DNA of 64,000 nucleotides from Metabacillus lacus (GCF_009674805.1 NZ_WKKI01000006.1:62001-126000); one strand, 5' to 3'. Shown: positions 37,137-46,528, counted from the first letter of the stretch. Translations and numbers: made by a program. The notes: generated by a model from the sequence alone, not told the origin.

Positions 37137-37349
37137 GATTGCAAAGGGGAGAGTGGTTAAAACTTAGGGAATAGAAATAAAATCGACAATCACAGGAGAA
37201 AGCCCGTAAAAAAGCGTAGATAAAAACTGTAAAGAGCATAAGAGGAAAATTCCACCTTTAGTTCCAAATATTATACATAAATGGAAAGTCTCAGTTTAGT
37301 TAGCGCCTTTGGCTGCGTTTCAACGTCCCTCTATATGTACAGGGGATAC

Positions 37350-37387
37350 TAAAAAAACCGCTCAGAAATAAGTTCCAGAGCGGTTTT
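37350..37387 (-). terminator. Terminator of ylaF
   Basis: 10-bp perfect stem; on the minus strand it is followed by a run of T (complement of the A-run 37351-37357). Confidence 0.85.
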
Positions 37388-37459
37388 CATTTCAGGATCA
37401 GTGCAGCAAGCATGAAATTCTGCTGCATCCCAATTCATTTTACGGTGCAGCAGTGATGC

Positions 37460-37642
37460 CTAGCTGCCATTTTCCCTTAGTTTTTTCTTTTGTACAAAAC
37501 CTGTTCCCATCGTAATGAGTAACCCTGCAATTGCAGCTATTACACCTAGTACACTTCTCTCTGCGACTGCGATGCCAATGCCGGCAAGACAGGCTGCTGC
37601 CAGTACTGCCAAGAGCAGAAACAGCCATTTTATTTCTCTCAT
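37460..37642 (-). CDS. ylaF: DUF5325 membrane protein YlaF
   Basis: A 60-residue protein with two membrane helices (about 5-24 and 31-48) separated by AERSVLG, and a basic C-terminus QKKKLRENGS. It is adjacent to and divergent from typA, as ylaF is in B. subtilis, with similar length. The function is unknown. AAAGGGAG precedes the ATG. Confidence 0.82.
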   Translation of the reverse strand: MREIKWLFLLLAVLAAACLAGIGIAVAERSVLGVIAAIAGLLITMGTGFVQKKKLRENGS

Positions 37643-37761
37643 TTTTTACATCTCCCTTTATTTTCTGTATACTGACTATAGTTTACTTAAAATGATTCCT
37701 CTTTTCTACCTTGTTTGTGGTATAATATCGAGGGTTATTTTGAATCTTAGGAGATGAAAAT

Positions 37762-39600
37762 GTGAAACTTCGTACTGATTTGCGAAATATCGCAATTATT
37801 GCCCACGTAGACCATGGGAAAACAACTTTAGTTGATAAAATGCTTCACCAGGCAGGTACATTCAGAACAAATGAACAAGTTGCCGAAAGAGCAATGGATT
37901 CCAATGATCTTGAACGTGAGCGTGGAATAACAATATTAGCTAAAAATACTGCTATTAACTATAAAGAAACTCGGATTAACATTCTTGATACGCCGGGACA
38001 TGCCGATTTTGGCGGAGAAGTAGAGCGGATTATGAAGATGGTTGACGGCGTACTGCTGGTCGTTGACGCTTATGAAGGCTGTATGCCTCAAACACGTTTT
38101 GTATTGAAGAAAGCTCTAGAGCAGAACTTAACACCGATTGTTGTTGTAAACAAGATTGACAGAGACTTTGCACGTCCTGCAGAAGTCATTGATGAAGTGC
38201 TTGATTTGTTTATTGAGCTTGATGCGAATGAGGAACAGCTTGATTTCCCAGTCGTATATGCATCTGCTTTGATGGGAACTGCCAGCACAAACGCTGAAAA
38301 GCAGGATGAAAACATGGAAGCATTGTTTGAATCCATTGTAGAGAATATACCTGCACCACAGGATAACAGTGAAGAACATCTGCAATTTCAGGTTGCATTG
38401 CTTGACTACAATGACTACGTTGGCCGTATTGGAATTGGCCGTGTGTTTAGAGGGACGATGAAAGTAGGGCAGCAGGTTTCACTTATGAAGCTTGATGGAT
38501 CTGTTAAAAACTTCCGTGTAAGTAAAATCTTTGGTTTCTCCGGGTTAAAGCGTGTGGAAATTGAAGAAGCGAAAGCCGGAGATCTTGTTGCAGTATCCGG
38601 AATGGAAGATATTAACGTTGGTGAGACAGTTTGTCCTGTAGAACATCAGGAAGCACTGCCTGTTCTTCGTATTGATGAGCCGACGCTTCAAATGACGTTC
38701 GTAGTGAATAACAGCCCATTTGCCGGCCGTGAAGGAAAATTTGTTACTTCACGCAAAATTGAAGAGCGCCTTATGGCTCAGCTTCAAACAGATGTGAGTC
38801 TCAGAGTAGATCCTACAGAATCTCCAGATGCATGGGTCGTGTCCGGACGCGGTGAACTTCACTTGTCCATTCTAATTGAGAATATGAGACGTGAAGGCTA
38901 TGAGCTTCAAGTATCCAAACCTGAAGTTATCGTTAGAGATGTTGATGGTGTGAGATCTGAGCCGGTAGAAAGAGTGCAGATTGATGTTCCTGAAGAATAT
39001 ACTGGAGCCGTTATGGAATCCATTGGTGCCAGAAAAGGTGAAATGCTTGATATGATCAATAATGGAAACGGTCAGGTTCGCTTAATCTTCCACGTACCTT
39101 CCCGCGGATTGATCGGTTATTCTACAGAATTCCTTTCACTTACTCGTGGATATGGGATCATTAACCACACATTTGACAGCTACCAGCCTATGCAGCCTGG
39201 CCAAGTCGGTGGCCGCAGGCAAGGTGTCTTGATTTCTATGGAGAACGGAAAATCGTCTGCATACGGAATTCAAGGAATTGAAGATCGTGGTGTTATCTTC
39301 GTTGAACCAGGTATAGAAGTATATGAGGGTATGATTGTCGGTGAACATAACCGCGAGAATGACCTCGTTGTCAACGTGTGTAAAATGAAGCAGCAGACAA
39401 ATATCCGTTCTGCTACAAAAGATCAGACAACAAGCATGAAAAAGCCGCGCATCATGTCGCTTGAAGAGTCATTGGAATACCTAAATGAAGATGAGTACTG
39501 TGAAGTGACACCGGAATCTATCCGCTTGCGTAAGAAGATTCTTGATAAGAACGAACGTGAAAAACAAGCTAAAAAGAAAAAGCTTGCGAATCAGTCCTAA
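37762..39600 (+). CDS. typA: Ribosome-associated GTPase TypA/BipA
   Basis: A 612-residue translational GTPase that assists ribosome assembly and stress growth. G1 AHVDHGKT is at residues 14-21, then G2 RGITI, G3 DTPGHADF, and G4 NKID. EF-G-like domains II, III and V follow, with the BipA-specific C-terminal domain (about 480-612) ending in a lysine-rich tail. The start is a GTG at 37762 after TTAGGAGATG; the preceding ATG is followed at once by a stop. It is next to ylaF and ylaH as in B. subtilis (ylaG). Confidence 0.97.
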   Translation: MKLRTDLRNIAIIAHVDHGKTTLVDKMLHQAGTFRTNEQVAERAMDSNDLERERGITILAKNTAINYKETRINILDTPGHADFGGEVERIMKMVDGVLLVVDAYEGCMPQTRFVLKKALEQNLTPIVVVNKIDRDFARPAEVIDEVLDLFIELDANEEQLDFPVVYASALMGTASTNAEKQDENMEALFESIVENIPAPQDNSEEHLQFQVALLDYNDYVGRIGIGRVFRGTMKVGQQVSLMKLDGSVKNFRVSKIFGFSGLKRVEIEEAKAGDLVAVSGMEDINVGETVCPVEHQEALPVLRIDEPTLQMTFVVNNSPFAGREGKFVTSRKIEERLMAQLQTDVSLRVDPTESPDAWVVSGRGELHLSILIENMRREGYELQVSKPEVIVRDVDGVRSEPVERVQIDVPEEYTGAVMESIGARKGEMLDMINNGNGQVRLIFHVPSRGLIGYSTEFLSLTRGYGIINHTFDSYQPMQPGQVGGRRQGVLISMENGKSSAYGIQGIEDRGVIFVEPGIEVYEGMIVGEHNRENDLVVNVCKMKQQTNIRSATKDQTTSMKKPRIMSLEESLEYLNEDEYCEVTPESIRLRKKILDKNEREKQAKKKKLANQS

Positions 39601-39636
39601 TTAGTGCCTTTACCATAGAGCAAAGGGGGAAGCAGG

Positions 39637-39948
39637 GTGAATGTTTACGAAAGTATGTGGCCTGTAGCCAGAGCCATTTATTCTTCAACAGATCCCGGGA
39701 CAGGAGCAAATATTCTCTTTACTGTCATACTTGCTTTATCCATTTTGGTTTTTAAGCTTGGCTTTGCACAAAAATTGCCTCCACTGAAGGCCGGGATTAT
39801 TTATCTGTTTTTATTCCTCGGCAGCAGTGTTCTGACGTTTCTGGGAGCGTTTCTGCCAGTTGCAGAAGGTCTGATGATTGCCGCTTTGATATTAATTATC
39901 TATAAAATCAGGCTTCACCGCTCTAAAAAAGCAGAGCTGAAGGCTTAG
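39637..39948 (+). CDS. ylaH: YlaH-like membrane protein
   Basis: A 103-residue protein with three membrane helices (about 24-40, 48-70, 72-90) and a basic C-terminal tail KIRLHRSKKAELKA. It follows typA directly, the position of ylaH in B. subtilis. The function is unknown. The start is the GTG at 39637 with AAAGGGGG upstream, rather than the ATG six codons in. Confidence 0.82.
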   Translation: MNVYESMWPVARAIYSSTDPGTGANILFTVILALSILVFKLGFAQKLPPLKAGIIYLFLFLGSSVLTFLGAFLPVAEGLMIAALILIIYKIRLHRSKKAELKA

Positions 39949-39993
39949 GATTTTTTTAGAGGTGCTTACTGATTTCTAAAGAGTATACAGTGC

Positions 39994-40033
39994 AAACAGC
40001 GTGAAATCTTTATTAGATTTCACGCTGTTTTTT
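39994..40033 (+). terminator. Terminator of typA-ylaH
   Basis: AAACAGCGTGAAATCT (39994-40009) pairs perfectly over 16 bp with AGATTTCACGCTGTTT (40015-40030), then TTT. Confidence 0.9.
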
Positions 40034-40154
40034 GCTGTTTGAATAAAATGAACTTTTGATTTGGGTTGTTTGGCTTAAGTGGAAAGTAACGGTTTTGAAA
40101 GAATAAATGTAGCGAAATTTCTTTATTTTGGAAAAGAAGGGGGAATAACCTGCG

Positions 40155-40245
40155 AAATTTTGTCTTTCATCGGGGTTATGAAGGACATTTCTGGTGCCTT
40201 TCCCCTGAGTTTTGTCCTTCATCGCCCCTATTAAAGCACATTCAT
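40155..40245. repeat. Two copies of a short palindromic repeat
   Basis: TGTCTTTCAT (40161-40170) with ATGAAGGACA (40178-40187) is an inverted repeat around CGGGGTT. A second copy begins TGTCCTTCATCG at 40213 and is decayed on its right side (AAAGCACA). The two left arms are 52 bases apart. No ORF covers them. Confidence 0.7.
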
Positions 40246-40361
40246 CTATTTGCTGCTCCACTCAGTCTGGTCCGTTGATTGACAGAGGTGCAATCACAAC
40301 AGTGTTTTCCGAGTATTTTCAATTAGAAAGCCGAAACTCAACTTTTAGTTGAAATAGTCCC

Positions 40362-40396
40362 TAAAAAAAATCCAAACGAATTCGTTCGGATTTTTC
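40362..40396 (-). terminator. Terminator of the ylaI operon
   Basis: AAATCC...AACG (40367-40378 region) pairs with CGTT...GGATTT (40383-40393), with one mismatch; TTTTTTTTAG follows on the minus strand. Confidence 0.7.
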
Positions 40397-40474
40397 TTTG
40401 GTTACCTCAGCCTCTATATGATTTTAATAGGCGGCTATGAATGTCTAACAGCGCTGACATGCTGCCTTTGCAAA

Positions 40475-40906
40475 TTATTTACGAGAGCCCCTGTACAATA
40501 GCGCCATGGTAACTGCAAATAATATGTGGCCGGCCAGCCACCATAAGAATGCAGTCCAGTCATTCCATGCAGGAACAGGTTTTTTAGCAAGATGGGTGAG
40601 CGGAAAAAACAGCAGTACAGCAGGAATTGTAAGAAGGAAAGCTGCAAGAATCCTGGCAGATTGATTATTTAAAGAAAAGAATTCAATTAAAAAAGCGTAC
40701 CCAGCTCCAATTAGGATTGCAACTATCAAATGAATAAGAAACTCTATACTTTCAGGCAGCGGCTTTTCATACCAAAAATCTATATTCAAAAGAACAGTGT
40801 AGACAGACTTGCCTGTCAGGTTCTGCACAAGCTTTAAGAATCCCCCTAACAGGACTCCGCCTAAAGTTCCCGCAACAGCTCCCCTTGCCAGATTACCACT
40901 TGTCAT
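40475..40906 (-). CDS. Hypothetical membrane protein, 143 aa
   Basis: Four hydrophobic segments. The protein starts MTSGNLARGAVAGTLGGVLL (Gly-rich first helix); conserved-looking polar loops include NIDFWYEKPLPESIEF and PVPAWNDWTAFLWW. No family is recognised with confidence. The start is ATG 40906, inside the end of ylaI (14-base overlap, different frame), which suggests coupling; the ribosome site is weak. A longer frame opens upstream but overlaps most of ylaI and is not credible. Confidence 0.55.
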   Translation of the reverse strand: MTSGNLARGAVAGTLGGVLLGGFLKLVQNLTGKSVYTVLLNIDFWYEKPLPESIEFLIHLIVAILIGAGYAFLIEFFSLNNQSARILAAFLLTIPAVLLFFPLTHLAKKPVPAWNDWTAFLWWLAGHILFAVTMALLYRGSRK

Positions 40907-41093
40907 CAGATTTTTTATCACGATACAGCCGGAAGTTTCCTGTGGCAATTCGCGCATTTGTTTTCTCTTTAATTCTGTCGTGGCAAGTTTCACACATAAA
41001 CGTGTGAATAGGCCTGTTTCTAAGCCTTTTAGCAAGCAGTGTTTCATCATTTAGCTTTTCAATAGAATCACATATTACGCATTTTACTCTCAT
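40893..41093 (-). CDS. ylaI: Zinc-ribbon protein YlaI (DUF2197)
   Basis: A 66-residue protein, MRVKCVICDSIEKLNDETLL, with two CxxC knuckles (residues 5-8 and 34-37, MCETCHDR) that form a zinc ribbon. It matches YlaI/DUF2197 in length and pattern and lies after ylaH as in B. subtilis. The function is unknown; nucleic acid binding is possible. AGAGGTGTC precedes the ATG. Confidence 0.88.
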   Translation of the reverse strand: MRVKCVICDSIEKLNDETLLAKRLRNRPIHTFMCETCHDRIKEKTNARIATGNFRLYRDKKSDDKW

Positions 41094-41230
41094 AAGACAC
41101 CTCTGTTTTTCAAGTTACTGAAAAAAGTATACCACGCATTGTGTTTTTCCGATAATCTCTTTTCTAAAGTTGGAAGATGGAAGCTAAAGAGGGTATGATA
41201 GAAGTGAAAACCGCAAAGGGAGGAATTGGA

Positions 41231-41692
41231 ATGGCTAACAAGGTTGAAACAAAGCTGATAGACCCTATTTATCAAAGCTTGCAGAAAGAGCGCTATGTTA
41301 CTTTGGCAACAATAGACCATGAAACCGGTGCTCCAAATGTCAGCGCATTATCTTGGGTTTATGCACCTGATGATTCACGCATACTGGCTGCTGTAGACAA
41401 CCGGTCAAGAATCGTAGAAAATCTGAGGCAGCACCCTGCTGCAGTGATGAATATCATAGTTAACCAATCTACATATTCCATCAGCGGAAACGCACATATA
41501 CGAAAAGAAAAGCTGGAAGATGTTCCGCTTAAGCTTGCTCAAATAGAACTAGTGGTTTCAGAAGTGCGTGATGTGATGTTTTACGGCTCTAAAATAAGCA
41601 TGGAGCCTGCTTACGAAAAAACTTACGATGAACGGGCAGCAGCAAAACTTGATGAACAGGTGCTGGAGGCAATGAAAAAGGCTCAGCCATAA
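41231..41692 (+). CDS. Pyridoxamine 5'-phosphate oxidase family protein
   Basis: A 153-residue split-barrel flavin-binding protein: KERYVTLATIDHETGAPNVS, then DDSRILAAVDNRSRIVENLR and a GNAHIRKEKLE segment. It belongs to the PNPOx-like superfamily, which includes FMN reductases, heme-binding and B6 enzymes; the residues of true PdxH are not evident. The start is ATG 41231, with AAAGGGAGGA upstream; longer in-frame starts lack a site. It is monocistronic, between ylaI and ylaJ. Confidence 0.78.
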   Translation: MANKVETKLIDPIYQSLQKERYVTLATIDHETGAPNVSALSWVYAPDDSRILAAVDNRSRIVENLRQHPAAVMNIIVNQSTYSISGNAHIRKEKLEDVPLKLAQIELVVSEVRDVMFYGSKISMEPAYEKTYDERAAAKLDEQVLEAMKKAQP

Positions 41693-41720
41693 TAGCTAAG
41701 CCCCTAAAATTTTTTTCTTA

Positions 41721-42398
41721 TTAATGGTTGAGCTGTCTGTTTTGATTTTGATTTTCATTATTTTGATTTCTGCGATTTTGGTTCTGCTGATTTTGCTTCA
41801 TATAGTGGTTAGACTGGCTATCCTGCTGCTGATTCAGGTTTTGCTGTTCCTGCTCGTTCAGCTGGTCATTATCCTGCTCAGTGGGAGACTCTTCCTGGTT
41901 GTCAATGATATCACTTGGTGCATCAGGCATTAATCTGCCGACAATAGCAGCGAGCTCATCGAGAACTCCAGCAACCGGACGGCCGTTTTGGATTTCTTCA
42001 CCCATTTTTCTAAGACGAACAGTTGTGTCTGCATCCGCAATAACAATCGCATTTTCACCATAGCGGTCATGTGTCAGGCTTTCTGACACTGCATATTTAA
42101 TGGATTCTACTTTATTCCGGTCCAATTCAGCGTTAACATCTATCCCAACAACCGCTGTATTGCCTAGCACAACCGCTGCGGCATCATTTACATCGGGTAT
42201 TCGGTTAGCAATGCCGACCAGATGCTGTGCAATTTCCTGGCCATTTTTAGTGTCAATACTGTTCTCATTGACGCTGTTTTTTACTGTAATGGGTTTATTG
42301 TTGTTGTCTGAAGCGTTTTCTTCTCGTGCTTGATCACCTGCATTGCAGGCTGCGAGCAGAATGCTGCAGATAAATAGGCTCAGTAATGAGCAGCGCAT
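41721..42398 (-). CDS. ylaJ: YhcN/YlaJ family sporulation lipoprotein
   Basis: A 225-residue lipoprotein: lipobox LLAAC (Cys18), an Asn-rich spacer, the YhcN/YlaJ domain (about 50-165, containing NGQEIAQHLVGIANRIPDVN and LTHDRYGENAIVIADAD) and a Gln/Asn-rich low-complexity tail (about 180-225). Family members are in the inner spore membrane or spore coat and affect germination or outgrowth. AAAAGGAG lies nine bases before the ATG. The neighbourhood ylaI-ylaJ-ylaK is as in B. subtilis. Confidence 0.88.
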   Translation of the reverse strand: MRCSLLSLFICSILLAACNAGDQAREENASDNNNKPITVKNSVNENSIDTKNGQEIAQHLVGIANRIPDVNDAAAVVLGNTAVVGIDVNAELDRNKVESIKYAVSESLTHDRYGENAIVIADADTTVRLRKMGEEIQNGRPVAGVLDELAAIVGRLMPDAPSDIIDNQEESPTEQDNDQLNEQEQQNLNQQQDSQSNHYMKQNQQNQNRRNQNNENQNQNRQLNH

Positions 42399-42600
42399 GA
42401 TGATTCACTCCTTTTGGTAACTGTATATAATTATTGTCTAAATAATCTTCTATCTTTATTCACTAATTCATATATTTTAGCAATCCTTATTGAAAACAAG
42501 TAATGATCTGGAAGCCCCGTTAGAAATAGGGAAAAGTCAGGGAGCTTTCCATCACAGCAAAAAGTTGTTTTCCAATATGATTTCTGTAGGAGGCGGCAGA

Positions 42601-43929
42601 TTGAGTAAAGTCTATGTACTGGATACAAATGTATTGCTGCAAGATCCCAATTCAATCTTTTCTTTTGAAGACAATGAAGTTGTTATTCCAGCAGTTGTGT
42701 TAGAAGAAGTTGACTCTAAAAAACGATATATGGATGAAGTGGGCAGAAATGCAAGACAAGTGTCCAGGAATATTGACGGATTAAGGCAGACAGGTAAGCT
42801 TCATGACAGTGTACCTCTTCCTTCCGGAGGAATTCTGAGAATTGAACTGAATCATAGGTCTTTTCATGAACTGCAAGACATTTTTGTCGAGAAGACGAAC
42901 GATAACCGGATACTGGCAGTGGCCAAAAACCTTTCTTTAGAAGAACAGACCAGAGAAAATGGACGACCTGTTATTCTCGTAAGCAAGGACACGCTGCTTC
43001 GTGTCAAAGCGGAAGCAATCGGCCTGGTTGCGGAAGATTTCTTAAGTGACAGGGTCGTCGAAATTGAACATATTTACACAGGATTTCTTGATCTTTATAT
43101 AAGCGGTGAAAACCTTAATCGCTTTTATGATAAAAAAGAATTGGAGTTATCGGAAATCACAAATCACCCCTTTTATCCGAATCAGTTTATTATTATGAAG
43201 GATGCCTTGGGGGGTTCTGCTTCAGCAGTAGGTATTGTAGATAAGACGGGGAAAAAAGTGAAAAAGCTGGTGTTTGACCATGATCACATTTGGGGCATCA
43301 GGCCTCGAAACGTACAGCAGACCATGGCCTTTGAACTGCTTTTAAGAAGCGATATCCCGCTGGTTACCCTTGTTGGAAAAGCAGGTACAGGTAAAACGCT
43401 GCTGGCCCTGGCTTCAGGTCTTTGGCAGACAGAAGATTTAGGAGCATTCAAAAAACTTCTCGTTGCCAGACCTATCGTACCTGTTGGCAAAGATATTGGC
43501 TATCTGCCGGGAGAAAAAGAAGAAAAACTCCGGCCTTGGATGCAGCCAATATTCGATAATCTGGAGTATTTGTTTAACACTAAAAAACCAGGCGAGCTTG
43601 ATGCGATTCTTGCCGGAATGGGCTCCATAGAAGTTGAGGCTCTTACGTATATAAGAGGAAGAAGCATACCTGATCAGTTCATCATTATTGACGAGGCTCA
43701 AAACTTGACCAAGCATGAAGTCAAAACCATTTTAACAAGGGTTGGCGAACGGTCGAAAATTGTTTTGATGGGAGATCCTGAACAAATTGATCACCCTTAT
43801 TTGGACGAGTATAACAACGGGCTTACATATGTTGTTGAGAAGTTCAAAGAAGAGCATATTGCAGGGCATGTAAAGCTTATAAAGGGAGAACGGTCGGGAT
43901 TGGCTCAGTTGGCTGCAGATCTCCTATAG
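42601..43929 (+). CDS. ylaK: PhoH family ATPase with PIN domain (YlaK)
   Basis: A 442-residue two-domain protein, the same length as B. subtilis YlaK. The N-terminal PIN RNase domain (about 1-140) has KVYVLDTNVLLQDPNSIFSF and acidic residues EEVDSKK; the C-terminal PhoH/RecA-like ATPase has Walker A GKAGTGKTLLAL and Walker B FIIIDEAQNL. Such PIN-PhoH proteins are RNA helicase/nucleases. The start is a TTG at 42601 with TAGGAGGCGG upstream; earlier in-frame codons (42490) lack a site and do not resemble the family. Confidence 0.93.
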   Translation: MSKVYVLDTNVLLQDPNSIFSFEDNEVVIPAVVLEEVDSKKRYMDEVGRNARQVSRNIDGLRQTGKLHDSVPLPSGGILRIELNHRSFHELQDIFVEKTNDNRILAVAKNLSLEEQTRENGRPVILVSKDTLLRVKAEAIGLVAEDFLSDRVVEIEHIYTGFLDLYISGENLNRFYDKKELELSEITNHPFYPNQFIIMKDALGGSASAVGIVDKTGKKVKKLVFDHDHIWGIRPRNVQQTMAFELLLRSDIPLVTLVGKAGTGKTLLALASGLWQTEDLGAFKKLLVARPIVPVGKDIGYLPGEKEEKLRPWMQPIFDNLEYLFNTKKPGELDAILAGMGSIEVEALTYIRGRSIPDQFIIIDEAQNLTKHEVKTILTRVGERSKIVLMGDPEQIDHPYLDEYNNGLTYVVEKFKEEHIAGHVKLIKGERSGLAQLAADLL

Positions 43930-43974
43930 CAGCCTTTCGGGGAAACCTTGTTTCATTTTCTGAAGAATTCAAAA

Positions 43975-44032
43975 AGCCGTGCCATACTGAAGCTTTACAA
44001 AGGCTTCAATATGACGCGGCTGGTTTTATTTT
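43975..44032. terminator. Terminator between ylaK and ylaL
   Basis: A long imperfect stem (43975-43994 with 44003-44021, AGCCG with CGGCT and TGAAGC with GCTTCA) with T-rich tracts on both sides. Confidence 0.75.
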
Positions 44033-44076
44033 GACAGCACTCTCCTCTCAGGCCGTCGCATTGTGCTTACTATTGA

Positions 44077-44571
44077 TTATCTGACCAGAATTTCCTCTAT
44101 GTTTGTTACTGGATTGTCTCTATTGGAGCCATCCCCATAATATAAATGCACAGGTCCGTCTTCTTTAAACGGTTTTCCGTTCTTGCTAAATCCCAGAATT
44201 GCTATTTTTGCCTTTTCAACAGAAAGTACAATCTCCCCTTGTTTTGTTATGAATACAACCTCCGAAGCCTCAGGAAGTACTTCAGCATTTCCTAAAAAGG
44301 GTTCCAGCGGCATCCCGAATGTCCCTGTGAGAATTTCTGTCTTCTTAAATACTTTTTCCGTTTTTAGAGTTGGAGGAACGATAGCGCCTTCTCTGATTTC
44401 TCTGTCCCAGTGAGCTGAAACTTCTTTTGTATATGTCTCCAGGTCATCCTTAGGAGCTCTGCTTTCTTGAAAATAAGTTTTAAGATCAACTTTGCGGTCA
44501 TCAAAAATCCAGACGCCGGGATCAATTGTAATTGTAAATTTAACTTTTCCTTTAATCATTATAATATCCAT
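44077..44571 (-). CDS. ylaL: Conserved hypothetical protein YlaL
   Basis: A 164-residue soluble protein rich in beta strands: GKVKFTITIDPGVWIFDDRK, then EILTGTFGMPLEPFLG and VHLYYGDGSNRDNPVT. I know no function for it. It is placed as YlaL by position between ylaK and glsA and similar length to the B. subtilis protein. GGGAGTGAT precedes the ATG at 44571; an internal ATG at 44559 is possible. Confidence 0.75.
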   Translation of the reverse strand: MDIIMIKGKVKFTITIDPGVWIFDDRKVDLKTYFQESRAPKDDLETYTKEVSAHWDREIREGAIVPPTLKTEKVFKKTEILTGTFGMPLEPFLGNAEVLPEASEVVFITKQGEIVLSVEKAKIAILGFSKNGKPFKEDGPVHLYYGDGSNRDNPVTNIEEILVR

Positions 44572-45005
44572 TCAATTATCACTCCCATTTTAAATTATAA
44601 GCGCTTTCTAACACGTTGTCACGGCTGTTGAACTACTCACCGCTTATCATCTAGCGAGCTGATTGAAGCGGAAGATTCCTTAGAACACCAGCCTGGCGGC
44701 TAGAGTTATTGATTAAGCGAGGTTTTGGCTGCCGCCAACCGATATTTATCTCCCCCTTATCGTTAGGCTTCATCCTTCTCACGATTGAAGCGGGAGTCTT
44801 CTGTCAAAAATGATAAAAAGCAAAGAGGGGGGAATGCTATTGGTATACTTCAGTGTGTATATCTTAAACCGGAAAAAGTTATTCAGCTGAACTGCATTTC
44901 CTAAGGTCTTTCTCTTTACGGTTAAGATGTCTTTTCGCAGGGAAGGGAGTGAAAGGAGAGAAGATAGGTCACTGACAATTTATACAATAATAGGGAGTGA
45001 TGAAT
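44572..45005. other. Gap of about 430 bases upstream of glsA
   Basis: Two diverged copies of a motif (CTTATC, about 10-30 bases, GATTGAAGCGG-AG) lie at 44643-44678 and 44756-44803, with an inverted repeat GGCGGC / GCCGCC (44695-44700, 44731-44736) between them. A mini-ORF of 18 codons, ATG 44834 to TGA 44890, follows a GGGGGG site but is very short. No known RNA class or recognisable gene. Confidence 0.4.
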
Positions 45006-45935
45006 ATGCCTTGCAGACATGAATCTGAACTCATTCAGCTTGTCGAGGAAGCAAAAAAGGTGACAGGTGAGGGGAAAATAGCAGACTACATACCTGCTTT
45101 GGGGAAAGCGGATCCTGATGATTTATCAGTCGCAATCTACCATATTGACAATACATGCATGGCAGCAGGTGATATAGAAAAAAAATTTACCCTTCAAAGC
45201 ATCTCTAAGGTATTAAGTCTCGCGCTTGTTCTAATTGACCACGGTGAGGAATATGTTTTTGACAAGGTAGGAATGGAACCGACAGGAGATCCTTTTAATT
45301 CAATTGTGAAGCTTGAGCTTTTAAATCCGTCCAAGCCCTTAAATCCAATGATTAATGCTGGTGCACTTGCAGTCACCAACATGATAAAGGGGCAAAACAG
45401 TGAAGAAAAGGTCTCCCGGCTCTTATCGTTTATAAGGGATTTGGCAAACAGTCCGAACGTTGCCGTGTGTGAAGAAACCGCACGCTCAGAATTTGAGACT
45501 GCATGGCTGAACAGATCAATGTGCTATTTTCTAAAGCAGCACAGCATTATTGAGGGTGATGTGGAAGAACTGATGGACGTATATACAAAGCAATGTTCGA
45601 TTGAAATGCATAGTCTAGACCTTGCTAAAATTGGAGCAGTACTGGCCATGGATGGCTTGCATCCGGAGACAGGGAGGCAGTTAATTCCAAAAGATATTGC
45701 AAGGCTGTGCAAAACGTTTATGGTCACATGCGGAATGTATAATGCAAGCGGGGAATTTGCAATTAAAATCGGCATTCCAGCTAAGAGCGGAGTTTCCGGG
45801 GGGATTATCGGCCTTGTTCCAAATGGATTTGGAATTGGGATATTCGGCCCCTCATTAAATAATAAAGGAAACAGCATCGCAGGCATAAAGCTTCTTGAAC
45901 TGCTTTCAAAAAAATACAGTCTGAGTATCTTTTAG
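45006..45935 (+). CDS. glsA: Glutaminase
   Basis: A 309-residue serine-dependent beta-lactamase-fold enzyme converting glutamine to glutamate and ammonia. The catalytic SxxK is in FTLQSISKVLSLALVLIDHG (Ser about 65), the motif NPMINAGALAV follows, and the C-terminus SGVSGGIIGLVPNG is typical. Length equals B. subtilis YlaM/GlsA2 (309). The start is ATG 45006, eight bases after AGGGAG; GTG 44997 and ATG 45000 are too close. It precedes ylaN as in B. subtilis. Confidence 0.95.
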   Translation: MPCRHESELIQLVEEAKKVTGEGKIADYIPALGKADPDDLSVAIYHIDNTCMAAGDIEKKFTLQSISKVLSLALVLIDHGEEYVFDKVGMEPTGDPFNSIVKLELLNPSKPLNPMINAGALAVTNMIKGQNSEEKVSRLLSFIRDLANSPNVAVCEETARSEFETAWLNRSMCYFLKQHSIIEGDVEELMDVYTKQCSIEMHSLDLAKIGAVLAMDGLHPETGRQLIPKDIARLCKTFMVTCGMYNASGEFAIKIGIPAKSGVSGGIIGLVPNGFGIGIFGPSLNNKGNSIAGIKLLELLSKKYSLSIF

Positions 45936-46057
45936 ACAAGGGAGCTTACCCTTAAAAACTTTCATGAACATACCAATTATTCTTGCTTTTTTACTATATT
46001 CCCTTTAAAATTAATAGATAGATTAAAGGTATTCGCCCTGGGAACGGAGGGATTCAT

Positions 46058-46339
46058 TTGGCGTCCGAAATTGTTATTGACCATCGCGAAAAAGCGCTTG
46101 CACTCCTGAAAAGTGATGCTGAAAAGATTATGAAGCTTATTAAAGTGCAAATGGATAATCTTACGATGCCTCAATGTCCTCTTTATGAAGAGGTTTTAGA
46201 TACACAAATGTTCGGCTTGTCACGTGAAATTGATTTTGCCGTGCGGCTGGGCCTGATTGACGAGCGTGAAGGAAAAAGCCTGATCGATGCGTTGGAGCGA
46301 GAGCTGTCCGCCCTGCACGAGGCATTTACCAATAAATAA
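46058..46339 (+). CDS. ylaN: Iron-responsive protein YlaN (UPF0358)
   Basis: A 93-residue helical protein ([20 protein letters not shown], then [20 protein letters not shown]), UPF0358 family. B. subtilis and S. aureus YlaN bind Fe(II) and relieve Fur repression under iron limitation, and YlaN becomes essential there (established for those species). The start is a TTG with GGAGGG upstream. It precedes ftsW as in B. subtilis. A strong terminator follows, so it is separate from ftsW. Confidence 0.92.
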   Translation: MASEIVIDHREKALALLKSDAEKIMKLIKVQMDNLTMPQCPLYEEVLDTQMFGLSREIDFAVRLGLIDEREGKSLIDALERELSALHEAFTNK

Positions 46340-46352
46340 CAAGCTATGCATC

Positions 46353-46387
46353 AAACTCAAACTGATATTCGTAGTTTGAGTTTTTTT
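46353..46387 (+). terminator. Terminator of ylaN
   Basis: AAACTCAAACT (46353-46363) pairs with AGTTTGAGTTT (46373-46383) and is part of a T-run of seven. Confidence 0.88.
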
Positions 46388-46528
46388 GTAATGGAAAATT
46401 TAGAGTGGAGGGCAGCTATAATGAAATAAACTTATTGAAAAGTATAAAAATTATAAAAATATTCTTGAAATTATAGTACAATATAGACAACTTGAATAAT
46501 CACTTTCATATAGTGAGGAAGAGATTTC

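Larger units (their letters stand above)
37044..37459. other. Gap between the GNAT gene and ylaF holding two terminators
   Basis: No gene is visible. AGCAGTCCC (37099-37107) with GGGACTGCT (37122-37130) plus T6 ends the GNAT transcript, and AAAACCGCTC (37354-37363) with GAGCGGTTTT (37378-37387) serves ylaF from the other side. Nothing recognisable lies between. Confidence 0.7.
40034..40474. other. Gap of about 440 bases downstream of ylaH
   Basis: Holds the palindrome pair at 40155-40245 and the terminator of the minus-strand membrane gene at 40362-40396. No supported coding sequence. Confidence 0.6.

Noticed and set aside
40475-41050. 191-codon version of the membrane protein.
   Set aside because: The extra N-terminus is the ylaI sequence in another frame.
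42490-42600. Extended N-terminus for YlaK.
   Set aside because: It has no ribosome site, whereas the TTG at 42601 has AGGAGG and gives exactly the family length of 442.
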